Assembly: GCA_002118135.1 (NCBI GenBank)
Contig: BDIU01000070.1
Span: forward strand, 186,001 to 250,000
Direction of reading: 5' to 3'
DNA length: 64,000 nt
From: Trebouxia sp. TZW2008
Lineage: Eukaryota > Chlorophyta > Trebouxiophyceae > Trebouxiales > Trebouxiaceae
Position numbers and translations under genes: made by a program
In this document: in pieces, positions 54,701 to 64,000 of the stretch
Position numbering within the stretch: the stretch's first letter is position 1
Layout of the letters: each line of letters starts with the position of its first letter
The notes under the pieces: generated by a model
Told to the model about the DNA's origin: nothing
What the model saw: only the letters and a program-made list of their open reading frames with translations
Database searches by the model: none

Positions 54701-57146
54701 CATATTACCACTATCCCTGAATGTTGGTTGGGCGTACAGGGCAGCCTGGAGGAGAGGCTAGCAGCAGCGGGCGGTGTGAGCAGCAGCATTGTGCAGGCCT
54801 TCAAAGCCGTGCTGCAGGACAGCAGCCTGGACGGGGCTTTTGTGTCAGCCGCTATCACCCTGCCTGCCAGCACTGAACTGCGGGATGATATCCCCCAAAT
54901 GAACCCTGTCCTGCTCTATCAAGTCAGGTCTGTCTCCAAATTCTGCCAGAATGCATCCTGTCTTGCCGCACCAAGTTGAGTCAATGTTTACCTTTGCCTT
55001 CAGGAGGTATAATTGTCTTTCTCTGATGATCACATAGTATGAATCCGCTTCCTGAGCATCTCGTCTGAATCCAAGTGTTAGGCAGCAGCTGCCTGCTGCA
55101 GGATGTACATTTGGGGCTGTCTGCTCGGGAGATCGAGCAATCTACACAGGAGTGAAAACTTCATTATGCATTGCACGCAGGTATTGCAGCTCATCGTCCT
55201 TGAACCAACAGCAAGTTGAAGGCGCTGTGTCCTCAGTCACCCACAGGCTTCATGCAGCGGACCTTCACAGCAGCTAATTACAGTGTTTGTATGACCACAA
55301 CAAGCTTGTACCTAAGGACTGCTTGGCAATGACATGGACTCAAATTCTCGTATGCCTGTACAGGAACTATGTCGTGAAGACTTTGGCACAGCAGCTTCGG
55401 CCGCAGCTTGAGGCCACCATCAAACACAATGACGACCCAGCTGGGCAGAAATACTCCCCAGATGCCAAGTCAGCAGCTCGGCGAGCCCTCAAGAACAAAG
55501 CACTGGCATACCTAGCCACCCTAGATGATGAAGCTGTCACACAGCAGGTCTTGAACCGCTTTGGCACTGCCACAAACATGACAGACAAGATCTCAGCGCT
55601 TGCAGCCCTCATTGATAGTGAAGGTGAGTACAAATGCAACCCAATGTCAGACATGCCAGTGTCTTTGTTGGCTGGGTGCTGCTCATGTGGGCCCTCATTG
55701 ACAGCGCGTGTCAGTCCAAGCGTCTGCACCATCCTCACCTGTGCAAGTACTCTTACACCTGTATGGTCCTGATGTGGGCCCTCATTGATAGTGCTTGTCA
55801 GTCCAAGTGTCTATGCCATCCTCACTTGTGCAAGTGTCTTCTACCTGTGTGCTGTTGATGTGGGCCATCATTGATGGTGAAGGCAAGTACAGACGCTGCC
55901 TTGCCCTTGTGTAAGCGTTGCTATTGGCTGTGAGGTCCAGATGGACTGCATTGACAATGATGGTGAGCACAAATGTCACACCCCTCTCACGATACGCAAT
56001 CACTTACTTCAATCTGTGCTGCTGATGTGAGCTCTGCTGTCACACTGGCCTGATGCAAACAAATCTGGTGAACAGCAAGCTGGCTGTGTTTTCTTCCATC
56101 CTATGCTTCCCGAGATCTACTGTGCTTGTAACCATGCAAGCATTGAACACATCCTACATCTTAGAATGTCTGCATGAAGAGCTCAATGCGCCAACTGCCA
56201 ATGTTCATACAGAATAGTGAACTGGCAACCCTTGCATGTGTTTGCAACAGGCAAAGAGCGACAGATAGCTTTGGATGAGTTCTATGATGAGTGGAAGGAC
56301 GACAACTTGGTCATTCTCAAATGGCTGGGGCTACAAACATCCTCCAACATCAGCGGCAATCTGCAGAATGTCCAGCGACTGTTGGAGCACCCAGCTGTCA
56401 ACATCACAAACCCAAACACATGCTACAGCGTGTTCTTGGGCTTTGCGCGAAGCCCTGTCAACTTCCATGCACAGGATGGATCTGGCTATAAATTCATGGC
56501 TGATTCCACACTCAAGGTCAGTGTACTTGTCTCATGTTCAGGTTCATGTGTGCCTGCTTTGGCCATGTGCAACTTCATAGAGGGTATCCATAACTTTTCT
56601 GCGGGAGATATGCAACCATCTAGAAGGAAAATTGCACACAAGCTGCTCATTACAATCATGGATTGCAAGTTGCACAGGTCATGGTGCTTGTCTCGTGTCT
56701 TAATTTAAATTTTGTGGCTGCACTGCAGACCAACTCCCAAGCTGTTTGGTGTGATTGTTGCGACTCACATGCACCTATGACAATGTTCAAGGCTGGTGCA
56801 TTACTCACTAAGTCTACATTGTATCAGGAATCTAAATGGTAGCGCTTTAGACGCAGTTGTCCTCCATATTATTTGTTGTTTGTCAGCATGCCATGAGCAG
56901 AGCACAATCTGGATGATGCCAGAGCTGCGCGAGCTTTTTGATGCGCTCAACATGCTCGGGCTCTGCTTGCAGGTGGACAAAATCAACAGTCAGGTGGCGT
57001 CAAGACTGGTGTCTTGCTTCACAAGCTGGCGACAAGTGGACAAGGAAAGGCAATCGATGATGCAGAATGCGCTGCGAAGTATAGTGGAAACAAATGGGCT
57101 GTCTGACAACGTTTTTGAAATAGCATCCAAGGCTCTACAAGACTGA
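45734..57146 (+). CDS. M1-family zinc aminopeptidase, PepN type, organelle-targeted
   Basis: It removes N-terminal residues from peptides. Fifteen exons join in phase: 45734-45827, 46006-46323, 46589-46835, 47458-47568, 48408-48609, 49019-49288, 49821-50038, 50275-50388, 51558-51738, 52199-52385, 54285-54370, 54740-54927, 55364-55623, 56251-56516 and 56973-57146 (971 residues, full length for the family). A transit peptide rich in Arg/Ser leads to [20 protein letters not shown]. The substrate loop is GAMEN (347-351), and the zinc motif is HEYFHNW (383-389), with the distal Glu in exon 6 or 7. The C-terminal helical domain includes [18 protein letters not shown] and [15 protein letters not shown], as in bacterial PepN. 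Introns 9 and 11 appear to use GC donors (AAG|GCACGC, CAG|GCAAGC). Most introns contain exon echoes; intron 10 (1.9 kb) is largely minisatellite. Confidence 0.95.
47280..47457 (+). pseudogene. three echoes of pepN exon 4 acceptor and start
   Basis: The real junction is TGTGCAG|GCCAGATGTCATGGCAAAGT at 47457/47458. Three earlier copies (about 47291, 47349 and 47404) read GGCCAGACGACGTGGCAAAG, GGCCAGACGTCATTGCAAAG and GGCCAGATGTCATGGCAAAG, at a period of about 55-60 bases. Each is followed by ACACC(T/A)-type sequence and AGCAGCAT. Confidence 0.85.
48240..48340 (+). pseudogene. echo of pepN exon 5
   Basis: After CTCTGCAG the copy encodes [19 protein letters not shown], against [19 protein letters not shown] in the exon at 48408. 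The frame is open for about 30 codons. It is 160 bases upstream. Confidence 0.75.
48895..48945 (+). pseudogene. echo of pepN exon 6 start
   Basis: TTACTGGACACCTTTGGCTT then GAAGTATGA matches the exon 6 start (GACACCTTTGGCCTGGAGTA) with TGA interrupting the frame. Confidence 0.6.
49345..49565 (+). pseudogene. two echoes of pepN exon 6 (3' end) with donor
   Basis: Two copies of the [22 protein letters not shown] region follow the donor at 49288, about 134-150 bases apart. They read TGTGACTTGCCATGACTGG, TTCAGCTGACGCTCAAGGAG and AGAGATCAGGTG. The second copy has GATCGTGGG at the donor position. Intronic CGCTATCTCATGCTATTGCC is repeated exactly after the first copy. Confidence 0.8.
49676..49725 (+). 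pseudogene. echo of pepN exon 7 start
   Basis: TTCAGCAGCGACATCAAGTC then GCGGTCTGAAG matches exon 7 (TTCAGCAGTGACATGAACTC, GCGGCCTGTGAAG), 145 bases upstream, without a clean acceptor. Confidence 0.65.
51330..51450 (+). pseudogene. echo of pepN exon 9
   Basis: GGTATCATCAAGCCTGTACA, CCCAAGCTACAGGTGTCGAC and CCGCACCAAGCAAAGC repeat the exon at 51558 ([16 protein letters not shown]), followed by a TAG. Its tail GCTAGGATGCAAGTCAAGAC is itself repeated near 51020, so a third, partial copy lies at about 50975-51045. Confidence 0.75.
52045..52160 (+). pseudogene. echo of pepN exon 10
   Basis: The copy carries GATGAGGAGCAGCAGGATTT then TGTGTTTGAGGATGTG, matching the exon's [12 protein letters not shown] at about 52235. 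The frame is open here but lost further on. Confidence 0.75.
52386..53690 (+). repeat. two arrays in pepN intron 10
   Basis: First array, about 52386-52870: units of roughly 60-75 bases around CTGTCTGCGACAATGTGCTG then CACACAGTGT and TTGGCCATGAC. It is seeded by the exon 10 donor (ACAG|GTCTGTCTATGAGAATGTGC). Second array, about 53100-53660: units of 150-170 bases around GTCACGGATTGCAACCTCTTGCT, GACTGGCATGGGCTGCTGG and TTCCCTGATAC. No exon matches the second array. Confidence 0.7.
54105..54170 (+). pseudogene. echo of pepN exon 11 acceptor
   Basis: GACTGACATGGGTTTGTGGG then TGCAGATGCCTTTACTC repeats the real junction GACTGACACGGGTTGGTGGG, TGCAG|ATGCCTTCAAC (54284/54285), about 165 bases upstream. 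Confidence 0.75.
55685..55895 (+). pseudogene. three echoes of pepN exon 13 end and donor
   Basis: Copies at about 55690, 55777 and 55860 repeat GCCCTCATTGATAGTG with flanking ATGTGGGCCCTCATTGA. The last includes GATGGTGAAGGCAAGTACAG, matching the real GATAGTGAAG|GTGAGTACA with a GC in place of the GT. The period is about 85 bases. Confidence 0.75.
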
Positions 57147-57400
57147 CTCAAGTTAGCTGACATGTAAACTGGATGCAAGTGCAACCGCAGGCTATTTTGT
57201 CCTGTCGATTTTGATGTCCTCTTCGACCTCAAAAAGCAGCTGTGCGTAAAGAGTGATTGCAATGCCTTGCTGCTTTGCATCCACAAGAAATTTGAAGGAG
57301 CATTACCTTGACGCCATACGCCTAGCGAAAATGGCGAGATGACGTTTGCAGCTTCATGTCTGGCTTCCCTGCTTGCACAAGCTCCGAAACCAGTACCTAG

Positions 57401-58271
57401 ATGAACGCTTCCTATGCGCTTCTAGCAGGTGCCCTCGCCTATTTCGGACGCCACGCTTCCTGCTGCTGTCGAGCTTCTTCCCTGCTTGATTGCCGGCGTT
57501 GCTCTAATTGCTTGCCGTTCAGCATGGGCAATTTCAACTTGCCGCAGACGGAACCACAGACAGTTCGACAGTTCCAGAAGGAATACTTGGACCTGAGCAG
57601 GAAGGGCGACAAAGAAGCCCCACAAGCGTGCTTCCGGTACTCTTCAGCCCTCTGAATTTGCGCTAGCCGCTGAGTCAGCTGTTGCACGTACCGAACAGTA
57701 CTGGTGTTGCAGATTTGTATGGGCGTTGGTGCATTCTCCTGACCCTGCACATGTAGAACGAGGGCTGGACCTCGCTCAGTCCATGATCACAGCACACGAT
57801 CTGGAACAGCAAGGTCTCAATGATCTGGTGTATTTATGCGCAGTGGTGCGTGGCCCTACTGCACAGCTGCTGACATTAGTCATCTTTTCTGTACAGAATT
57901 ATTCCATCACGTCTCCTCGCTCTTGTACAGGCTCAGTACAGACGTGGGAGCTATCAAGCTGCTCGCGCACAAATCACTGAGTATCTCAAGGTATGCTCAC
58001 ATGTATTGCTCTGCTAGCATTTCCACCACAGTCATTCACATTCAGAATTTGCTGAAAAGCAAAGAAAAGTCTACGCTGTTAGGCGTCATAGACGGAATTT
58101 GCTCAACATGGTTTGCAGGTTGCTCCTTCATCGCATCAGGGAGCAGAGTTGAAGTCTGCAGTTGATGATGCAATTGTGAAGGAGGGGCTGATAGGTGTGG
58201 GGGTTGGCACTGGATTGCTCACTGTGGCAGCAGTTGCAATTGGCTTGTTGATGTCTGGACGGAAACGATAG
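57401..58271 (+). CDS. FIS1: FIS1, tail-anchored organelle fission protein
   Basis: FIS1 recruits the dynamin fission machinery to mitochondria and peroxisomes. Four exons join in phase: 57401-57636, 57713-57845, 57931-57990 and 58119-58271. The tetratricopeptide fold is covered by FVWALVHSPDPAHVERGLDL, NDLVYLCAVAQYRRGSYQAA and RAQITEYLKVAPSSHQGAEL. The C-terminal membrane anchor (GVGVGTGLLTVAAVAIGLLM) is followed by a basic SGRKR tail, as in FIS1. From the first ATG the protein is 193 residues. The in-frame ATG at 57524 gives 152, the usual FIS1 length, and is my preferred start. There are no exon echoes; intron 3 holds a family B repeat fragment (58060-58108). Confidence 0.88.
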
Positions 58272-59400
58272 CACAGGCTTTCCAACAGCTTGATAACAGT
58301 GTCTAGCAGTCCAAGTCTGTTGATAGCAGTGAGTGTGTGTGATTCCCATGTTTGCACACCCTGGCTTGTGGATTATTCAGGCTGCAGGGCCATCAGCAGC
58401 CTGCAGGCTGTCAGGCATATGCATATTGGGTTTAGGTGCTACATGGTGGCGGGTAGGTTAAAAGAAAAGTCTATGTTGTTAGGCGTCATAGTGGGAGCCT
58501 CTGTCTAAACAGGCAGCCCGGGGTCTGGGTCTGTGGCATCAGACTTGTTTTTGTCTATTGTGATGGACCTTGTCACATCAAAGTCATGACAGGCATTTGC
58601 TGCTCACTGTACACCAACACCCTGTTGACTTGTTTTGCACTACCTTGTGTCAACAGTCCTCTGTCGACCTGCTAGGCTAGGCATTTTTGCCCAAGTGCAA
58701 CAGCATGTGCAGAGTTCATTTGAGCATTTCGGCCAGCGTACATTGGTTTTTAAGAAATGTATGCAGTGTTTGCAGCACAACGCACGTGCATGCAAGTCAG
58801 ATCGAAGCAAGCTACAGTAGTGCTGATTCTGATTGCTGTCGCTGTGAAATAACTGGCATGCCTGCTATAGGGCCAACACGACTCAGCACCAACGTCACGC
58901 TATGAGCTCAGAAACGATAGGATAAATGAGCTTCTGTGCATGCAACATTGCTCAGGTTTATAAATGCAGCTTAATCTCATGCCTGGCTTCTGCATGCGTG
59001 TATGCCACAAAACAAGTGAGGTTGTTGTTAGCTGATGTGACAGCATGAGCACAAAACGCTGTTGGCTTCAACGTTGCTCAGATCAACTGTGCCCTTTCCC
59101 ATATGCGCATGCATTCTCTCTCGCTAGCAACTACAACACTATCATTCCAGATGAAATTGGGTCCAGCAAGCGCTTGACAGCTGTGGCCCTTTGGCCAACC
59201 GTGAAAGACAACACTGCATGCCAGCCATGCCACGCTCCCAGGAACAAGACCCTGCATGACAAGAAGTCTGACATTCAACCTATAGCCTGCATGCTCAAAA
59301 GGTGCACAGGTGGATGCTGGAGAGAGCGCAAGAACACCTATGGACCTGACACATTGAATGAAATAACAAGCAGCAGGGCAAAGGAGACAGCAGCAGTGAC
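58272..59400. other. intergenic with family B repeat
   Basis: It contains a family B copy at 58452-58525 (GTCTATGTTGTTAGGCGTCA, hairpin GCCTCT...AACAGGC) between convergent genes. No gene is supported. Confidence 0.55.
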
Positions 59401-60211
59401 TCACAAGTACTTGACGTTTTGGCAATCTTCAACATCATGGAGTTGCTCGCACTCCCAGCCGTTCAATGCACTCAACAGCAGAACACCAATCAGACCCGAA
59501 AGCCCCGATGTCACATAGCCCAAGATTCGAACAGCCTGCAACCAGCAGTAGATGGTGACAAACTGAGCATGCAAGGGGACTCAATCAAAGCCTGCATGAC
59601 ACTGAAGTAAAAGCACACTGCCGTTGTTGCTGTGAAGCATCTCACCTTGACAATGCTACGCAAGTCCATGCCCTGGAAGCAGTTGCAGACTGCCAAGGAG
59701 GAGCCAATGATGCCAAGCAGCCCAGGCAGAAATCCAACATCAAGGCCAAAGAAATCAAGCAGGATCATGAATATGCTGGACAGCATCCACAAGATCTGCA
59801 AGCCCCTTTGATCATGCCAAGTGGCTATGGCATCAGGCAGGCCTGGCAGATCAAGTCCAGTTGAGGCATGAGGATAGTTTTGCTGCGGTGAAGCGCCCTG
59901 CTGCTCGTTCTGCGAAGTAGGTTGCGCTGCAGTCTGAGGCTGTGCTCTGTCTGCTGTGCCTGTCTGATGAGTTGCAGCTTCCTGACTTTCAGCTTGACCT
60001 GAATGCGAAACAAAGAGTTTGACAGTCAGACCTCTTGATGCGAACGAGGTACCAGACAAGCACAATTCACAGTGCCTTGCGTGCGATGAATCAAACAGCA
60101 CGCAAGTCAAGTACCTCTGTCGTGCTCTGCTAGCAGAGGCTGTGAAACTGCTTTAGCCTCATCATCGAACACCAGGGGTGGTGGGGTGTAATGCCCAGCG
60201 TCGGCTGCCAT
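59401..60211 (-). CDS. small multi-pass membrane protein, unknown function
   Basis: Three exons on the minus strand join in phase: 60211-60115, 59998-59646 and 59535-59401 (194 residues). The N-terminal ~95 residues are polar, Gln/Thr/Ala-rich and probably cytosolic and disordered. Then come hydrophobic segments: ILWMLSSIFMILLDFFGLDV, FLPGLLGIIGSSLAVCNCF and ILGYVTSGLSGLIGVLLLSA. The protein ends in a Cys/acidic tail (WECEQLHDVEDCQNVKYL). I do not recognise the family. Exon phases and the clean terminal stop support the model. The start is the first in-frame ATG. Confidence 0.75.
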
Positions 60212-60302
60212 TGTCCGCAGGGTGCTGTGTCCCTTTGTCGATTCTTGTTGAGTGACAAGCGTTCGAACAACGGACTAGCTGTTTGCTAACAGAGTACTCA
60301 CG

Positions 60303-60419
60303 AAGTCAATCAATCAATTTTACTGTCCTTGGGACCCAACAGGGGGGTCAACAGACAATATCAACAATGAATCAATGCAAATCATACCTAAACTAAAATA
60401 AGCATGCAATAAATTGTCT
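60303..60419 (+). repeat. dispersed repeat family D, copy 3 (cut by gap)
   Basis: A short AATC run, then TTTTACTGTCCTTGGGACCC and AACAGGGGGGTCAACAGACA. It matches 5690-5760 and runs into the assembly gap, which may have arisen from the repeat. Confidence 0.6.
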
Positions 60420-60487
60420 NNNNNNNNNNNNNNNNNNNNNNNNNNNNNNNNNNNNNNNNNNNNNNNNNNNNNNNNNNNNNNNNNNNN
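60420..60487. other. assembly gap (68 N)
   Basis: Unknown bases; the true size of the missing sequence cannot be judged. Confidence 1.
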
Positions 60488-61238
60488 AAAGCTGTATTTA
60501 GCCTGCTGACCCCAGTGAGACGCGAGCTAGCCAGCAATGCTGAGCCCATGTCCTGAAGCAGAGTCATAAGAGAAGCCAGTACCACCTGACTGACCCATGA
60601 CTCACCCATCATGGTGCTACGTGCATGCAAATGAATGGCTTCTGGAACAGCTTTCGATCTCGGAGACATTGCTGCCCCCCTGCACCACCTTACATCGGCA
60701 GCAACATGTTGCACAGGAAGTCCCGACGTCTCATTTTTGAAGATTTTGAAGATAAAGTTGAAGGATGAGTGCGGGCTGCAGCTGGCTATTCAACGCATGT
60801 GCATTATTGGCCTGCTTACAACACACCCTTGCTCAGCTCGCAATGTGCGTGATCGACGAGCTCACGATCGAATCAACCATTGATGTGCAAGCTTGCATGT
60901 GTCCTTCTGATGCTTTTTTCCATGCAACGTTTGTCCAGCAGAGAATGGAGCACACATTGATCGATTGTGCTGTGCACACTGCTACTGCGCCAATGTGCCT
61001 GCAGTTTGCTTTGCGCTGCAATGTGAAAGTGGATCAGGCTCAGTGCTCTCATCATGCTTCCATCTCAAGTTCGTGTGCAGACAGCTGCTGAGTAGCAATT
61101 AGTAGGGGGCTTTTCAAATCATGTCGATGCGCTGTCCACCTGTAGCTTCCAGCAAACGCGCCGGGCTTGTCGCCACGCCGACGAGGCGGCCAAACTACAT
61201 AGGCTGGTGAGCAGTGAGCCAGCGCTCGGCGGGTCACG
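60488..61238. other. intergenic; possible minus-strand first exon
   Basis: On the minus strand an ATG near 60670 opens MSPRSKAVPEAIHLHARSTM and meets a good donor (ATGATGG|GTGAGT). It may be a first exon of a gene interrupted by the gap; this is weak. The 150 bases before 61239 are GC-rich and should hold the promoter of the channel gene. Confidence 0.3.
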
Positions 61239-64000
61239 ATGGCAGCGAACGCGAGCAGTTTTGGCATTTCTATCGGCTTAGATGCGGCCATCTGTGTGAT
61301 CATATTGCTGTTTTTCGGCTTTTTCAGACGGACCTCGTGGACCGAGAAGTTCTACGAGCCCAAGAGGTGTGCATATACCATTGTTGCATTGCAATGCGCG
61401 CTCGCTAGCGTTGAAGCTGACGTTTTCTGCTGCCACCACAGCCTTGTGAAAGCACAGAGTGCTCCCAAGAGGCTCCCAAGAAGCTTTGCAGGCTGGATTC
61501 TGCTTACATACAGATACAATGAAGCAGAGCTTGTACGGCTGGGCGGCACAGATGCAGCAATGTACCTGCGAGTGCAGCGATTTGGTCAGCATGTTGTTGC
61601 AATTTCAAACTTGTTGAAAGGTTTTGTACTGGCAATGCCTGTATTGCATGCATGCAGCACTATAGCTGAGTTGTATGTGCATTTGCAGGCCTCGAGCTGT
61701 TTGTATTCTGCACCTTGTGGTGCTGCATCATTCTTATCCCAATCCATTGTGCTGTGGTATGACTCCATACAGTTCCAAGCACACCATGCTGTATGTTGCA
61801 TGATGATCTAGCCTTCTGCATGCTTTTGGCAACATTTTAAACTTGCAAAATATGACTATGCAGCAGCTGAAGCAGCCTTTAGTAGCGCCATGGGCTCACA
61901 CTGCTTGTGTGGCTTGTATAGCACTAGACCATGCATGCAAGCATCATCATACAAATCAGCTTCTATGTCGTCATGACAAGCACAGCACAACACAGATAGC
62001 GCATAACAGAAGTCGATTTGCAAATTCTGCTTCAGGGGACCTATGTTGCTGAGCAGATCAATGCAGGCAGCCCAACCTACAGTAACCTGGACAAGGTATG
62101 TGAGCTGCTATTGATCAATTAGCTTCAGGCAACTTGGCGCGCTCTTTCTCTTGCGCTCTCATGGTTTGTTGCTGTTGCAGTCATCCATCACCAACCTACA
62201 GCCAAAGAGCAATGCACTATATGCTGACTGGATTTCCGTCTGGGTGATCTCTCTCTTCCTATACTGGGTAAGTCATAGCCACTTTTGCTGATATTCCTAT
62301 GTGGCTGCAGCTCAGTCTCAGGATTCTGAGCTGTATCTACAAAGCGTTTCTGACATAGACTTCCATCTGCAGCAACTGTGGCGATACAACACACATGCTG
62401 TTGAGATGCGAATTGACCATCTGAATAGCATGACTGGAGCTGGCACTGAGGCTCAGACTATCATGGTGAATGATATTCCTGAGATCAACAAGGTGAGCTA
62501 CCTCGTGCACAGGGTTGCATTGTCATCAACAGTCCAATCTGCGGCTCATGTAGAGCAGTACACCGAGTATAAACCATTACTCGGCAGAAGTGCACGCAGC
62601 AACAGCATTGATGCTTTGAGAGAGCATTTGTATCAACCGTCCCTTGGCGCGTGTCTTGAGCAAATGGTCACTGATGGTGATGCCGCAGCTGAGCAAGGCA
62701 ACTTCTGTCACCATTATGTAGCAAATGGCCTTCGTTTGCATGTGACGCACTTCGATGTGGTCCTTCAGCTGTCCTACTCAGAAGTCAGCAGGAATCGTTG
62801 TCCCTGCCCCTCAATGTTGCCCACTACAGGGAGTGGTGAGCAAGCTGGCAGGCGCAGTCAGCAGCAAGTTGCCAGGATCTGGCAAGAACAGCAGGGCTGC
62901 ATCAAGGCAGAACAGCAGGAGAGGCACTGAGATGCAGGGCTTTGAGGATGGCAGGACACATCTAGCCAATGCCAGTGACAGCTCAGATGCCAGCTATCAA
63001 GGGCCCATCACCATTGCTCCACACCAGTAGGTGTCCCCTCTCTTTGCACTGAATAGCAGCAGCTCTTGCAATAGCAGCTCTGGTTTCAGCCAACATTTTG
63101 CAGTCCATTTGGAAGCATTGAAAATGCTTATCAATGTGTGTGAGCTTCTATCATAGCCTTGCCAAGTTGGCCAAACTGTGCAAGCAGGCCATTGATGCAG
63201 AGGTAGTTGCTGTGTCAAAGCTTGTGCTGGCCATGCAATGCCAGAACCAGCAAGCATGTTTGGAAAGGCTCAGAATTTTTGGGCCTTGGACCCTGCAAGC
63301 CAGGACCAACATGTTTCTATGCTCAGGAAACTTACACAGGGCGTCAGGAAGTCTGTTGCTTGCATGCAGTCCATGCAAGCCTACAGGCGTACCATCTCAC
63401 TCAGCAACAAAAATGCTGCTGCAGGACTGGGTACGCAAACATGTTGGCCAATCAGGAAGCAGCACAGGAGCCAAGGTATGACCCACCGCACCAGGAGGAT
63501 GTCATGTCCAGCACTCAGGAGCTCATGGTGCCTGCACACAATGCGCCATCATATGACGCCCCAGGAGGAGGTTTCAGCGCTAATCCCAAGGTGACCCTTG
63601 CTTTGCTGGAGACTGTACTGTCTTGTCTGCTAAGTGCGGGCCATGTCTACCTTTTGCAATGTGACTGTATGCGGATGTTGGTTTATGTGCAACAAGTAGC
63701 GCACCAATTTGAGGCGCTAGCAGCTGCTGCAGCTTGGCTTACATGTTGATGGCAAAAGTGGTCTGCATATACTAATGGGGGTCGCGTCTAATCCCGGGAC
63801 AGAGCAGCTGTTGCTGCATGAGCTTCCATTGCTGTCTCTATACGAGTTGCAGCAGCGCCAATTGTGTTGTTCTCGGTTGTCAGGCATGAGCTGCTTAAGC
63901 CTTGACTGAGCATGTGATGCTACAGGCCAAAGCCATGCTTGACTCCGGGATGAACGGAGAGGACATGGTCAATCAAGAGTTTGAAGAGCTGTACCCTGGG
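61239..64000 (+). CDS. OSCA/CSC1-like calcium-permeable channel, N-terminal part
   Basis: OSCA/CSC1 proteins are mechano- or osmo-gated cation channels of the TMEM16 superfamily. Exons join in phase: 61239-61366, 61442-61584, 61689-61756, 62036-62095, 62181-62267, 62373-62492, 62830-63026, 63476-63590 and 63926 onward, running off the window in frame. The first membrane segment is IGLDAAICVIILLFFGFFR with WTEKFYEPKR after it. Then come RSFAGWILLTYRYNEAELVR and LGGTDAAMYLRVQRFGLELF, the typical OSCA second-helix region, and then FVFCTLWCCIILIPIHC. A third membrane segment is ADWISVWVISLFLYW, and IMVNDIPEINK starts the cytosolic loop. That loop is enlarged here by a Ser/Lys-rich insert (VSKLAGAVSSKLPGSGKNSR). 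Exons 7-8 are less certain. Compared with its neighbours the gene has few echoes. Confidence 0.8.

Noticed and set aside
60635..61091. Plus-strand frames between the gap and the channel gene
   Set aside because: Cys/His-rich but without conserved motifs or splice context.
1..64000. tRNA, rRNA or other structured RNA genes
   Set aside because: I looked for tRNA A and B boxes with acceptor stems and for rRNA segments and found none convincing; a covariance-model scan would be decisive.

Overview
The window is nuclear DNA of a green alga (Viridiplantae). It encodes a photosystem I PsaH precursor, several proteins with organelle transit-peptide-like N-termini, and ordinary eukaryotic families: D-cysteine desulfhydrase, FIS1, an OSCA/CSC1-type channel, a DHHC acyltransferase, a TLC-domain protein and an M1 aminopeptidase. 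All but one of the genes are intron-rich, with GT-AG and a few GC-AG introns. Composition is about 50% GC, and simple repeats and minisatellites are abundant. The genus cannot be told from sequence alone; a trebouxiophyte-like chlorophyte is a reasonable guess. There is one 68-base assembly gap (60420-60487).

Layout. 1-2409: an intronless secreted glycosyltransferase-like gene (minus strand). 2410-8930: repeat-rich DNA with a three-copy exon cassette of an unknown minus-strand gene and a Gln/Ala-repeat exon. 9436-15429: minus-strand gene with two split CW-type zinc fingers and a basic segment; the Gln/Ala exon may be its downstream part. 15970-20720: D-cysteine desulfhydrase. 21670-24094: SMYD-like SET protein. 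25477-30543: plastid-targeted multi-pass membrane protein of unknown function. 34430-36244: STI1/ubiquilin-like protein. 36679-41060: DHHC S-acyltransferase. 41660-42406 (minus): psaH, divergent from a TLC-domain gene (42805-44679). 45734-57146: 15-exon M1 aminopeptidase (PepN type). 57401-58271: FIS1. 59401-60211 (minus): small membrane protein. 61239-end: 5' part of an OSCA/CSC1-like channel.

The most striking feature is a recurring architecture here called 'exon echoes'. Many introns contain one to ten tandem, decayed copies of the exon, or of the exon/intron junction, that lies beside them. The copies keep the splice-site context and often much of the reading frame. Several echoes differ from the working exon mostly at synonymous positions, so they seem to have been translated in the past, or to be alternative exons now. 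Exon models below were built by joining exons with matching intron phase and recognisable family sequence, so most internal boundaries are well constrained. First exons are less certain. The genes belong to unrelated pathways and do not form a functional cluster.
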